DNA of 6,867 nucleotides from Oscillospiraceae bacterium (GTDB lineage: Bacteria; Bacillota; Clostridia; Oscillospirales; Ruminococcaceae). The position numbers and the translations under genes were made by a program. The stretch is taken from NCBI GenBank assembly GCA_017396055.1, contig JAFQND010000266.1:1-6867 (forward strand). Direction: 5' to 3'. Under the pieces are notes generated by a model that was not told where the DNA came from, did no database searches, and saw nothing but the letters and a program-made list of their open reading frames with translations. Positions 1 through 5,772 of the stretch are shown here, piece by piece. The stretch's first letter is position 1. Each line of letters starts with the position of its first letter.

Positions 1-1
1 A

Positions 2-298
2 TCATATTTCAAAACCGTTGTCATTGCTGATGATGAAGAGATGACTGTACTTGCCGCTGGACAAAAGCCATCCAAGCAGAGAGGAAAGCTGGAAATCCAG
101 CGAATTTTTACCGCCGCGGCGGATCTGGAAATACTCGATGGGGGTCTTGCTCTGGAGGATCTTCTGATGCATTTCAAAGCTGATGGTGTTGGAATTCACG
201 CTGTAGAGAATGACCACATGGTCGTCGGGGGCAAGATCCTCGATACCGGCGAGACCGGCGGATTTTACATTCTCAAAGTCGATCAAAAAAGCTCTCAT
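2..298 (-). CDS. NYN/PIN-like nuclease-fold protein, N-terminal part, early stop at window edge
   Basis: The 98 visible residues match the start of a NYN/PIN-like domain, a metal-dependent RNase fold. It opens with a hydrophobic strand ending in IDFENV (D7, E9, N10). Next come SLDFQL (D68) and a strand leading to SNDNGF (D93). D7, D68 and D93 fit the acidic metal-binding residues of the fold. AAGGAGG at 305-311, 6 nt before the ATG, fixes the start. A dedicated promoter lies upstream at 448-476. The frame closes with TGA at positions 2-4, directly after GFEI. Domains of this family normally continue for several tens of residues with another helix and strand, so the protein looks cut short. 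A one-base insertion in the GAAATAT stretch would explain it, because removing one A reads on as Glu-Tyr-Asp. A genuinely short protein or a sequencing error cannot be excluded. RNA cleavage is inferred from the fold only. Confidence 0.72.
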   Translation of the reverse strand: MRAFLIDFENVKSAGLAGIEDLAPDDHVVILYSVNSNTISFEMHQKILQSKTPIEYFQIRRGGKNSLDFQLSSLLGWLLSSGKYSHLFIISNDNGFEI

Positions 299-397
299 GT
301 CGAGCCTCCTTCGGGTGATGGAAGCTGTTCCGCATGAAGCCGGTTCTGCGTCCGGGATAAAGGCCGTTCACTCGCAGGGCATGAGCGGCGGTGCCGG

Positions 398-426
398 AAA
401 AACAGCTGCCGGAGCATCCGGACAGC
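398..426 (-). terminator. Possible terminator/attenuator hairpin in the NYN gene leader
   Basis: On the minus strand GCTGTC (421-426) can pair with GGCAGC (405-410), using one G-T pair. After two more bases comes a run of five T (398-402). The site lies after the end of the hemolysin III-like gene and inside the roughly 140-nt leader expected from the promoter at 448-476. It could end transcription from upstream or attenuate the NYN gene. The stem is short, so the call is tentative. The rest of 299-488 holds the promoter, the ribosome binding site at 305-311 and no convincing gene. Confidence 0.35.
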
Positions 427-447
427 GCGGGGGTTTCCCCGGAGAAC

Positions 448-476
448 AGTATACCACACAAGGATAAAAATGTCCA
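448..476 (-). promoter_or_regulatory. Housekeeping-sigma promoter for the NYN gene
   Basis: Read on the minus strand: -35 TGGACA (471-476), a 17-bp spacer, then -10 TATACT (448-453). A TG one base before the -10 (TGGTATACT) gives an extended -10. It sits 12 bp after the stop codon of the preceding gene. Transcription should begin near 441, giving a leader of about 140 nt. The GGGG/CCCC palindrome at 429-440 lies at the start of that transcript. Confidence 0.75.
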
Positions 477-488
477 TACACCGCGCAT

Positions 489-1160
489 TTACAACGCATA
501 GAAGAAGATGCTGACAAACTGTAAAAGTGAACCCAGAACCACCAGAATATGAAAGACACTGTGCATCCATTTTTTCTTTTTGCCGAGGCCATAGAGCACT
601 GCGCCGATGGTATAGGCTACTCCTCCGCTCAGCAGCAGAACAAAGCCGGGTACCTGCAGCACTGCGATCACCTGCCGCATGAAGGGGAAGATCGCCCAGC
701 CCATGCCGATATAACAGATCATCGAGAAAACACTGTATCGCTTCAGGTCAATCGCGGTCAGCGTAACCGCCAGTGCCGTCATACCCCACTCAAAGGCCAT
801 CAGCCCCCAGCAGATCTGAGGATAGACAGTACGCAGAGCAGCCAGAAGCACCGGTGTATAGGTGCCGGATATCAGAAGATAGATGGTACAGTGGTCCAGC
901 ACCTGCATGACTTTCTTTGCGGTACCGGCTCTCAGGCCGTGATAGACACTGGACATGGTATACAAAAGGATCATGCTGAGACCGTAAACAGAACAGCCGA
1001 CGATACCCCAGGCATCACTGACAAAGGCTGCCTTGATGATGCAAAGCGCCGCCATCAGAACGGATAGTCCCGCACCGGCGATATGGGTCACCATGTTCAT
1101 GGTTTCTTCGCCCTTGAAGTAAAGCGGTAAGAGTCGGTCGGAAAGTTTGATGCGCTTCAT
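489..1160 (-). CDS. Hemolysin III / PAQR-family seven-helix membrane protein
   Basis: This 223-residue integral membrane protein belongs to the hemolysin III (TrhA/YqfA-like) branch of the PAQR family and has the usual family length. Family marks are EETMNMVTH (18-26), SSVYHG (S70, H74), LDHCTIYLLISGTYTP (D89 onward) and HSVFH (H200, H204). In PAQR structures the Ser/His, Asp and paired C-terminal His surround a zinc ion, and all are present here. About seven hydrophobic segments span residues 24-222, with a basic GKKKK turn (193-197) before the last. Despite the family name, a lytic role is not established. Roles in membrane homeostasis or hydrolase-like chemistry have been proposed. The start is supported by AGGGAG at 1168-1173, 7 nt upstream. 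It follows the terminator at 1216-1244. I found no clear promoter of its own, so it may depend on a weak one or on read-through. Confidence 0.93.
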   Translation of the reverse strand: MKRIKLSDRLLPLYFKGEETMNMVTHIAGAGLSVLMAALCIIKAAFVSDAWGIVGCSVYGLSMILLYTMSSVYHGLRAGTAKKVMQVLDHCTIYLLISGTYTPVLLAALRTVYPQICWGLMAFEWGMTALAVTLTAIDLKRYSVFSMICYIGMGWAIFPFMRQVIAVLQVPGFVLLLSGGVAYTIGAVLYGLGKKKKWMHSVFHILVVLGSLLQFVSIFFYAL

Positions 1161-1215
1161 GTTTTTTCTCCCTTCATGTACGGTTTTCTTTATCTTTTTA
1201 TGATAGACGCAAGAT

Positions 1216-1244
1216 AAAAAGCCCGCCGGAAAGCAGGCTTTTTT
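1216..1244 (-). terminator. Intrinsic terminator of the five-gene operon (bidirectional form)
   Basis: GCC-C-GC (1221-1226) and GC-A-GGC (1233-1238) form a stem with one mismatch around a 6-nt loop. It is flanked by A5 (1216-1220) and T6 (1239-1244), which also pair, and it carries a U-tract in either direction. On the minus strand it begins 2 nt after the stop codon of the acetyltransferase gene, so it marks the operon end. An overlapping exact inverted repeat, CTTTTTAT (1194-1201) and ATAAAAAG (1214-1221), lies toward the hemolysin III-like gene and might be an alternative fold. Confidence 0.85.
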
Positions 1245-1245
1245 C

Positions 1246-1671
1246 TCAGTTCAGATCTTTTTTCAGGTAGTAGTGCATCTTTCCCAGCGGAGGAGATGCA
1301 ACCTCGCCGAAGACTTCATAACCGTATTTCAGATAGAAATCCTTCGCCTGGAATTCGAAAGTATCCAGCTGGATCATCATACAGCCGGCTTCACGGGCGG
1401 CTTCTTCCACCGCAGCCAGCAGTCTGGATCCGAGACCGTGTTTCCGGTATGCACTGTCCACCCAGAGGATGCTGACATGCGCACTGAGCCAGCAGTCTGC
1501 TGAGGCGATACAGCCGGCGATGACCTTTCCGTTTTCATCTGTGATCCGACGGCTGATATCGATAGAGATGTATTCCTTTCCCTGCGGGATGATCGAGAAA
1601 TTATAGGCAAGCAGACCGGCATTGATCTGTTCTTTGTCCCTATCAGTACAGGTGCTGATCTCAAAATCCAT
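1246..1671 (-). CDS. GNAT-family N-acetyltransferase
   Basis: A 141-residue single-domain GNAT protein that would transfer an acetyl group from acetyl-CoA to an amine; the substrate is unknown. Motif A is clear: WVDSAYRKHGLGSRLL, with the acetyl-CoA pyrophosphate loop R76-K-H-G79-L-G81, followed by the helix AAVEEAAREAG. Motif B is seen in QLDTFEFQAKDFYLKYGYEVFG (101-122), with the usual FY-x-K-x-G-Y pattern. The start at 1671 is chosen because AAAGGAG (1678-1684) lies 6 nt upstream. An in-frame ATG at 1698 would add nine polar residues, lie inside the previous gene and lack that site. The gene begins one base after the metallophosphoesterase stop codon and is the last gene of the operon. Confidence 0.92.
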   Translation of the reverse strand: MDFEISTCTDRDKEQINAGLLAYNFSIIPQGKEYISIDISRRITDENGKVIAGCIASADCWLSAHVSILWVDSAYRKHGLGSRLLAAVEEAAREAGCMMIQLDTFEFQAKDFYLKYGYEVFGEVASPPLGKMHYYLKKDLN

Positions 1672-1672
1672 A

Positions 1673-2509
1673 TCATTCTCCTTTCTGGAGTTCGACAACC
1701 ACGATCTCCGGACGATTATTGACCCGGAAGGGGAAAAGGCTGTTGCCTAGTCCGCGGCTGATGACGATCTGCACATCATCTTCGGTATAAAGCCCCGACT
1801 CGGGCTGACCGACAGAGGCAAGGCCGCCGATCAGCGGCAGGCGGATCTGTCCGCCGTGAAGATGACCGCAAAGGGTCAGATTAATCTTACATGCGGCATA
1901 TGCGGGGAAAAGCTGAGGTCTGTGGGAGAGAAGAACGGTATACTCCTCCCGTTCTTTCAAAAGAGAACTGAGCCGCTTCCGGGTATTTTCGATTCCTTCT
2001 TCCTTTGTGAACCTGCCGTAAAAGGCATAATCGGTGAGACCGGCAAGGCAGAGCTTTTCTCCTTCTCTCTCCAAAACAGCTGCAGCATCCTCCAGAACGG
2101 TCACGCCGGATGTGCGAAGTCCGTCAGTCAGACGCGTATACTCCTTTGGAACACGGGATTCATGGTTGCCCGGCACATAATATACCGGCGCGATCTCTGC
2201 CGCTTTCTCGGCAAATTTCAATGCGATACCGACATCGGTGCGGCGGGAATCGATAATATCGCCGGTGACCGCGATCAGATCGGGGCTTTGTGATTCTATC
2301 AGGCGAAGCAGTTCTTCATTTTCTGCACCGAATTCGGTATTGTGCAGGTCGGAAACATGAACGATACGAAAACCCGAAAAGCTTTCCGGCAAAGCTTCGG
2401 AACAGACCGTGAGCTTTGTGACTGTCAGCGCTTTATTGGCCCAGATGATCTGACAAACCATCAGCACCAGTGCCAAAGCGGCAGGAAGGATCAGCTTTTT
2501 CTTCATCAT
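1673..2509 (-). CDS. Membrane-anchored calcineurin-like metallophosphoesterase (YkuE/YaeI type)
   Basis: A 278-residue two-metal phosphoesterase. The N-terminus (MMKKKLILPAALALVLMVCQ) is a basic patch plus one hydrophobic helix, giving an uncleaved anchor or signal with the catalytic domain probably outside the membrane. All metallophosphoesterase blocks are present in order: SDLHN (D54, H56), GDIID (D84), GNHE (N115, H116), LLSHRP (H196) and CGHLHGGQ (H216, H218). The C-terminal SRGLGNS and RPEIVVVEL are typical of the YkuE/YaeI group, some of whose members are linked to lipid or nucleotide phosphoester cleavage. The actual substrate here is not known. The first ATG overlaps the asparaginase stop codon in ATGATGA; a second ATG follows directly at 2506. 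I see no good ribosome binding site upstream, so translation is probably coupled to the asparaginase gene. Confidence 0.93.
   Translation of the reverse strand: MMKKKLILPAALALVLMVCQIIWANKALTVTKLTVCSEALPESFSGFRIVHVSDLHNTEFGAENEELLRLIESQSPDLIAVTGDIIDSRRTDVGIALKFAEKAAEIAPVYYVPGNHESRVPKEYTRLTDGLRTSGVTVLEDAAAVLEREGEKLCLAGLTDYAFYGRFTKEEGIENTRKRLSSLLKEREEYTVLLSHRPQLFPAYAACKINLTLCGHLHGGQIRLPLIGGLASVGQPESGLYTEDDVQIVISRGLGNSLFPFRVNNRPEIVVVELQKGE
1678..1684 (-). promoter_or_regulatory. Ribosome binding site that sets the acetyltransferase start
   Basis: AAAGGAG on the minus strand lies inside the last codons of the metallophosphoesterase gene (encoding QKGE). It is 6 nt from the ATG at 1671. It favours this start over the upstream in-frame ATG at 1698. 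Confidence 0.85.
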
Positions 2510-3498
2510 GTGAACAGAAGGTCATAGCGGATGGTCGTGTTGAACATGGCGCGGATCCGGTCAAGATCACTGGTCTGGGCGAGGATCCACATCAGTTTTG
2601 CCACAGCTGCTTCGAGGGTCATATCGCGGCATTCCATCAGGCCTTTTTTCTTGGCAAGGTGACCAACCTCATAAACGGTCATATCACTGCCCTCGTGGAC
2701 GACCTGAGTCGCCATAACGACGATCTTGCCCCGCTCAACCAGCCGCTCCACGGCTCTGAGAAAACCTTTTTCGCCGTTGTCGGGCAATCCGCCGACACCG
2801 AAACCTTCGATGATAAAGGCGTCATAGCTGTCTTCGATCAGTGTGAGCAGTTCAGGAGAAAGTCCGGGGATCAGTTTGAGCAGAAAAACTCTGGAGTTCA
2901 GTTCGTGATAGAAAGCAGGTCTTCCGCTGCATTCAGAAGTGATATAGTGAACAATCTGTTCATCCTGGATACTGGCCAGATGGGGGAAATTGATGCTGTC
3001 AAAGGCGCTGTAGCTCTTGGCGCGCATTTTTCTTGCACGGGTGCCGGCGATCACTTTGCCGCCAAAAACGATGGAAACATCGTGCGCCTTGCCGCAGCAG
3101 GCATAACGAAGGCTATCCAGCAGATTGATGCGGGCATCGGTGTTTTCCATGTCGATGGGTTTCTGGGCGCCGGTCAGAACGATGGGCTTGGGAGAGTTCT
3201 GGATAAGATAAGAAAGCCCGGCAGCGGTGAATGCCATGGTGTCGGTACCGTGACAGATCACAAAGCCGTCAAAACTGTCATATCTTGCCTCGATGGCGTT
3301 GGCCATCATGATCCAGTGCTCGGGGGTAATATTGGTACTGTCCAGATTCAGAAGCTGAAGCGCCTCGACCTCACAGAACTCCCTTGCGGCGGGAACATAG
3401 TCCAGCAGCTCTTCAGAGAGAATTAGGGGCATCAGACCGTTTTCGGTGCGTTTGGAGGCGATCGTGCCGCCGGTGGCGATCAGAAGGATTTTTTTCAT
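2506..3498 (-). CDS. ansA: L-asparaginase, cytoplasmic type I-like
   Basis: A 330-residue asparaginase that hydrolyses L-asparagine to aspartate and ammonia. The N-terminal ATGGTIAS carries the nucleophile T12. The second signature HGTDTM gives T85 and D86. GTRARKMRAKSYSAF aligns with the catalytic-lysine region of E. coli AnsA, making K157 the likely partner. The GAQKPIDMENTDARINLLDS stretch and the smaller C-terminal domain (GFGVGGLP, ATQVVHEG) are also typical. There is no signal peptide, which favours the cytoplasmic type I form; the length fits. The ATG at 3498 is preferred: it shares one base with the NUDIX stop (TGATG) and has GGTGA 6 nt upstream. A TTG three bases earlier is the alternative. 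Its end overlaps the metallophosphoesterase start by four bases, which suggests coupled translation. The symbol follows the type I similarity and is less certain than the enzyme call. Confidence 0.94.
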   Translation of the reverse strand: MKKILLIATGGTIASKRTENGLMPLILSEELLDYVPAAREFCEVEALQLLNLDSTNITPEHWIMMANAIEARYDSFDGFVICHGTDTMAFTAAGLSYLIQNSPKPIVLTGAQKPIDMENTDARINLLDSLRYACCGKAHDVSIVFGGKVIAGTRARKMRAKSYSAFDSINFPHLASIQDEQIVHYITSECSGRPAFYHELNSRVFLLKLIPGLSPELLTLIEDSYDAFIIEGFGVGGLPDNGEKGFLRAVERLVERGKIVVMATQVVHEGSDMTVYEVGHLAKKKGLMECRDMTLEAAVAKLMWILAQTSDLDRIRAMFNTTIRYDLLFT

Positions 3499-4505
3499 CA
3501 AAAGTCACCGTTTCCTTTCCAGAGTTTTGCAGAGAGAGCCGCCCGTCTGAAGCTTCGCTTCAGGTCGGGGACGGTAAGGCCGGCATCTGCCAGCTCATAG
3601 AGTTCCTGTTCGGTGACCCAGCGGTAAGCATCGGTCTCGCCCTTCTGCAGGATGACCTCCGGTTCGCCGGAAACATAGAACAGCCAGTTGTCAAAGAGGA
3701 TCTTTTCGGTGATATCACTGCCCATATAATAGGGTCTGCAGCCGGTCAGGTCGATACCCGCCTCTTCTTTCACTTCGCGGAAAGCCGCGCTGCAGCTGTC
3801 TTCGTTTTTATCCACGCCGCCGGAGGTACATTCCCAGAGTCCGGGATTATCCTTTTCGGGAGCGCGGCGAGTGATGAGGAATTTTCCGTCTTCCCGCTGT
3901 ACGAAGCAGCATACCGCTGTACGGAAGCTGCCTTCGGTGTTTTTTTCGGCAAGCATGCGGGGAGCGGTATAATAGTCCCTGTTCTGGTGGTCGACGGGGT
4001 GCGCGGGGTCGCTCCAGCCGCGTTTCAGAAGCTGTTCGACCATGGGGAAGGCATAATCCGGTACGAGGATCCCTTCTTCTTTCATGGCATAATATTCCTC
4101 CACAGTGACCCAGCGGTAATCGACCGTCTCGCCTTCCTGCAGGGTGACCTGCGGGTCGCCTGTGACGAAATAAGCGAAAATATCCAGATAGGCATGGTCC
4201 TGTTTTTTAGAGTCGATGAGAATGGGATGCATACCTGCGACATCGATGCCGGTCTCCTCTTTTACTTCACGGATGGAGGCAAGGACTGTGTCTTCTCCCG
4301 CCTGTACTGCACCGCCGGTGCATTCCCAATAATTACCCCAGGGCTTTCGGGGATCACGTTTTGTCAGCAGAAACCGTCCGTCTTCACGAATCGTCCACAC
4401 ATTGACAGCGGGAAAACGGTCTCCCGGAGTCAGTTTGCTGCCGCGCAGATAAAGTCTGCCCGTGGGGATACGATCCCCATCGAAAATATCCTGATATTCA
4501 GCCAT
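3498..4505 (-). CDS. Tandem two-domain NUDIX hydrolase
   Basis: A 335-residue protein with two complete NUDIX domains. NUDIX enzymes split a nucleoside diphosphate linked to another group, often clearing damaged nucleotides. Box 1 runs from G65 to I87 (E71, REVKEETGI at 79-87) and box 2 from G229 to I251 (E235, REVKEEAGI at 243-251). Both match Gx5Ex7REUxEExGU exactly, so both sites look active. The halves align without gaps at an offset of 164 residues. Only the first half has the preceding DIFDGDRIPTG segment seen in IDI/YfcD-like NUDIX proteins. Most relatives are single-domain and about half this size. The substrate is unknown. AAAGGAG at 4511-4517 supports the start. The stop codon overlaps the asparaginase ATG by one base. 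Confidence 0.95.
   Translation of the reverse strand: MAEYQDIFDGDRIPTGRLYLRGSKLTPGDRFPAVNVWTIREDGRFLLTKRDPRKPWGNYWECTGGAVQAGEDTVLASIREVKEETGIDVAGMHPILIDSKKQDHAYLDIFAYFVTGDPQVTLQEGETVDYRWVTVEEYYAMKEEGILVPDYAFPMVEQLLKRGWSDPAHPVDHQNRDYYTAPRMLAEKNTEGSFRTAVCCFVQREDGKFLITRRAPEKDNPGLWECTSGGVDKNEDSCSAAFREVKEEAGIDLTGCRPYYMGSDITEKILFDNWLFYVSGEPEVILQKGETDAYRWVTEQELYELADAGLTVPDLKRSFRRAALSAKLWKGNGDF
3505..3509 (-). promoter_or_regulatory. Weak ribosome binding site favouring the asparaginase ATG
   Basis: GGTGA lies 6 nt before the ATG at 3498. A better match, AAAGGA (3513-3518), is 14 nt away, too far for normal use from that ATG but 11 nt from the TTG at 3501. Together with the TGATG stop-start overlap, this favours coupled initiation at 3498. 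Confidence 0.5.
3564..4409 (-). repeat. Diverged in-gene tandem duplication encoding the two NUDIX halves
   Basis: Residues 33-150 (bases 4056-4409) and 197-314 (3564-3917) align without a single gap. My hand count gives 54 identical positions of 118. Matching landmarks include REDG, WECT, the NUDIX box, LQ-x-GET, YRWVT and VPD, all offset by 164 residues (492 bases). Confidence 0.85.
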
Positions 4506-4510
4506 AGGGT

Positions 4511-4517
4511 CTCCTTT
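4511..4517 (-). promoter_or_regulatory. Ribosome binding site of the NUDIX gene overlapping the upstream stop codon
   Basis: AAAGGAG lies 5 nt before the ATG at 4505. Its first two bases are the last two of the TAA (4516-4518) that ends the CPBP protease gene. This packs the two genes into one transcript and supports the chosen start. Confidence 0.85.
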
Positions 4518-5574
4518 ACAGATAGCGGTTCAGCAGTTCGATGACCATGGTGTAAACAAGCACAGCAGCATAAATTCCGATGACGATCAGGGTCGACCAG
4601 TGGGTGCCTGCGATCACAAGCTGTCTGGAAAGTCTCATTTCGGGCGAACGCCATTTGAGAATAGGCTTCAGACCGTCGCCGTAAAGGATCAGGAAGATGA
4701 TGCCGAGTCCCAGCATGACAATGGCATAGATGATGTAGCCTATCCAGTACAGAAGCATGTTATCCAGAGGAAGCACCACATCCAGCACCATGGCAAGGGA
4801 ATTGTTCAGGATATGCGCCAGGATCGCAGGAACGATCGAACCGGAACGGATTGTGATCAGTGCCAGCATGATGCCTAAAAGGAAGGGCAGGAAGATCTGT
4901 GCCACGTTCTGATGGAAGAGCATGAACAGAAATGCAGAAAAGATCACAGCAAACGAAACACCGTGCTTTTGCAGAAGCTTTAAAATCACGCCGCGGAAGA
5001 TCAGTTCCTCCGCAATGGGGCCGAGGATACAGACATAGAGGAGAAGCAGCACACTGCCGAGGGGATCGGACCAATCGGTAGTCAGTTCGGGGACATAGAG
5101 AGGGAATCGGATCAGTTCAAGAAAAGCAAGGGTGAGAATGCTGAGCACCTGACCGATGATGCCGATACCGACACAGCCGAACATACTCATCACCGTAAAG
5201 CCGGCTCCCGCCTGATTATGTCCGATGATCCGCGAGAAGGGCATTCTGAAAAGCTTCATCGCTATCAGAACTGCCGCGATCTCACACAGTGCCATGGGCA
5301 GATAAGCGGCAAAGAAATTAAACGTCTGTGAATCCAAGAGCTCATTGTAGACATCAGAAAGATCACCGCCGCCGGAAACAGCGGGAATAAACGCCGAAAC
5401 GATCCCGGCACCGATGCCGATCAGTGTTGACAGCACATTAACAGCCAGAATGATCGTCACCAGAAAGAGACTTGCCTTCATGACATCACTCTGAAGAGAC
5501 TTTTTTATACTGAGCATCCGCTGTTGCTCGGGCGGAAGAACGGGCAGAGAGCCGAAATTCTGAAACTGCTGCAT
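4516..5574 (-). CDS. CPBP-family intramembrane glutamic protease (CAAX/Abi family)
   Basis: A 352-residue multi-helix membrane protein. The core carries all three motifs of the CPBP (Rce1-like, Abi) family: EELIFRG (E189, E190, R194), FMLFH (F217, H221) and HILNN (H254, N258). The catalytic Glu pair and His residues face each other inside the membrane and cleave peptide bonds within or near the bilayer. Bacterial members are linked to processing of small peptides, bacteriocin immunity or membrane protein turnover; the target here is unknown. About eight hydrophobic segments span residues 33-345. A Pro/Gln-rich N-terminal tail (1-30) and an extra helix after the core (about 322-347) flank the domain. 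AAAGGAG at 5581-5587, 6 nt upstream, fixes the start. It is the first gene of the five-gene operon. No bacteriocin-like small gene is next to it, so an immunity role is not supported. Confidence 0.93.
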   Translation of the reverse strand: MQQFQNFGSLPVLPPEQQRMLSIKKSLQSDVMKASLFLVTIILAVNVLSTLIGIGAGIVSAFIPAVSGGGDLSDVYNELLDSQTFNFFAAYLPMALCEIAAVLIAMKLFRMPFSRIIGHNQAGAGFTVMSMFGCVGIGIIGQVLSILTLAFLELIRFPLYVPELTTDWSDPLGSVLLLLYVCILGPIAEELIFRGVILKLLQKHGVSFAVIFSAFLFMLFHQNVAQIFLPFLLGIMLALITIRSGSIVPAILAHILNNSLAMVLDVVLPLDNMLLYWIGYIIYAIVMLGLGIIFLILYGDGLKPILKWRSPEMRLSRQLVIAGTHWSTLIVIGIYAAVLVYTMVIELLNRYL

Positions 5575-5591
5575 GAGGTACTCCTTTCACT

Positions 5592-5617
5592 CGGGAAAAC
5601 GGCCGGGATATTCCCGG
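5592..5617 (-). promoter_or_regulatory. Mutually exclusive hairpins in the operon leader
   Basis: The leader RNA of the leftward operon contains a perfect 6-bp stem, CCGGGA (5612-5617 on the minus strand) with TCCCGG (5603-5608), around a 3-nt loop. Part of the same left arm, CGGGAA (5611-5616), can instead pair with TTCCCG (5592-5597). That second arm ends 4 nt before the AAAGGAG site of the first gene. The two folds exclude each other, which could tune translation or transcription. Only the complementarity is seen; regulation is inference. Confidence 0.4.
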
Positions 5618-5640
5618 TAATGTGCAAATACTTTATCGAT

Positions 5641-5669
5641 ATTATACGACATCACGCCGATTTTTTCAA
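5641..5669 (-). promoter_or_regulatory. Strong housekeeping-sigma promoter of the five-gene operon
   Basis: On the minus strand: -35 TTGAAA (5664-5669), a 17-bp spacer, -10 TATAAT (5641-5646). Transcription should begin near 5634, giving a leader of about 60 nt before the CPBP protease ATG. It stands back to back with the rightward promoter, with 24 bp between the two -35 boxes. That gap includes an A/T-rich tract (5677-5690) that could act as an UP element for either. Confidence 0.85.
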
Positions 5670-5693
5670 TGCAGCTGAAAATAAATAAAAGCT

Positions 5694-5722
5694 TTGACTT
5701 TTTCATACTCCTCGGCTACAAT
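5694..5722 (+). promoter_or_regulatory. Strong housekeeping-sigma promoter of the GH18 gene
   Basis: -35 TTGACT (5694-5699), a 17-bp spacer, -10 TACAAT (5717-5722). The expected transcription start is near 5729, about 44 nt before the ATG. The ribosome binding site AAAGGAG lies at 5757-5763, 9 nt before the ATG. Confidence 0.85.
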
Positions 5723-5728
5723 AGGGAT

Positions 5729-5744
5729 GGAAGGATTTCTTTCC
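5729..5744 (+). other. Possible stem-loop at the 5' end of the GH18 transcript
   Basis: GGAAGG (5729-5734) can pair with CTTTCC (5739-5744), using one G-T pair, around a 4-nt loop. It starts at the predicted transcription start, where such stems can protect mRNA from decay. The protective role is inferred. Confidence 0.35.
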
Positions 5745-5772
5745 TATCACATACGCAAAGGAGCGTTTTATC

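Noticed and set aside
549..1067. A 172-codon open frame on the plus strand
   Set aside because: It is antisense to the hemolysin III-like gene, with a polar, low-complexity-like translation and no start signal.
1672..1698. A nine-residue longer N-terminus for the GNAT protein (ATG at 1698)
   Set aside because: The upstream ATG has no good ribosome binding site and would overlap the metallophosphoesterase gene, while AAAGGAG is correctly placed for the ATG at 1671.
2470..3426. A 318-codon open frame on the plus strand
   Set aside because: It lies antisense to the asparaginase gene, whose catalytic motifs are intact. The plus-strand translation shows no recognisable domain and has no fitting ribosome binding site.
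3499..3501. TTG as the start of asparaginase
   Set aside because: Possible, but the ATG three bases later has the better codon, a GGTGA 6 nt upstream and the stop-start TGATG overlap.
3384..4544. A 386-codon open frame on the plus strand
   Set aside because: It is antisense to the two-domain NUDIX gene, which has two exact NUDIX boxes. The plus-strand frame has no recognisable motif.
4516..5574. CPBP protease as part of a bacteriocin or abortive-infection system
   Set aside because: No small peptide precursor, exporter or phage-defence partner gene is visible around it. The surrounding genes are metabolic.
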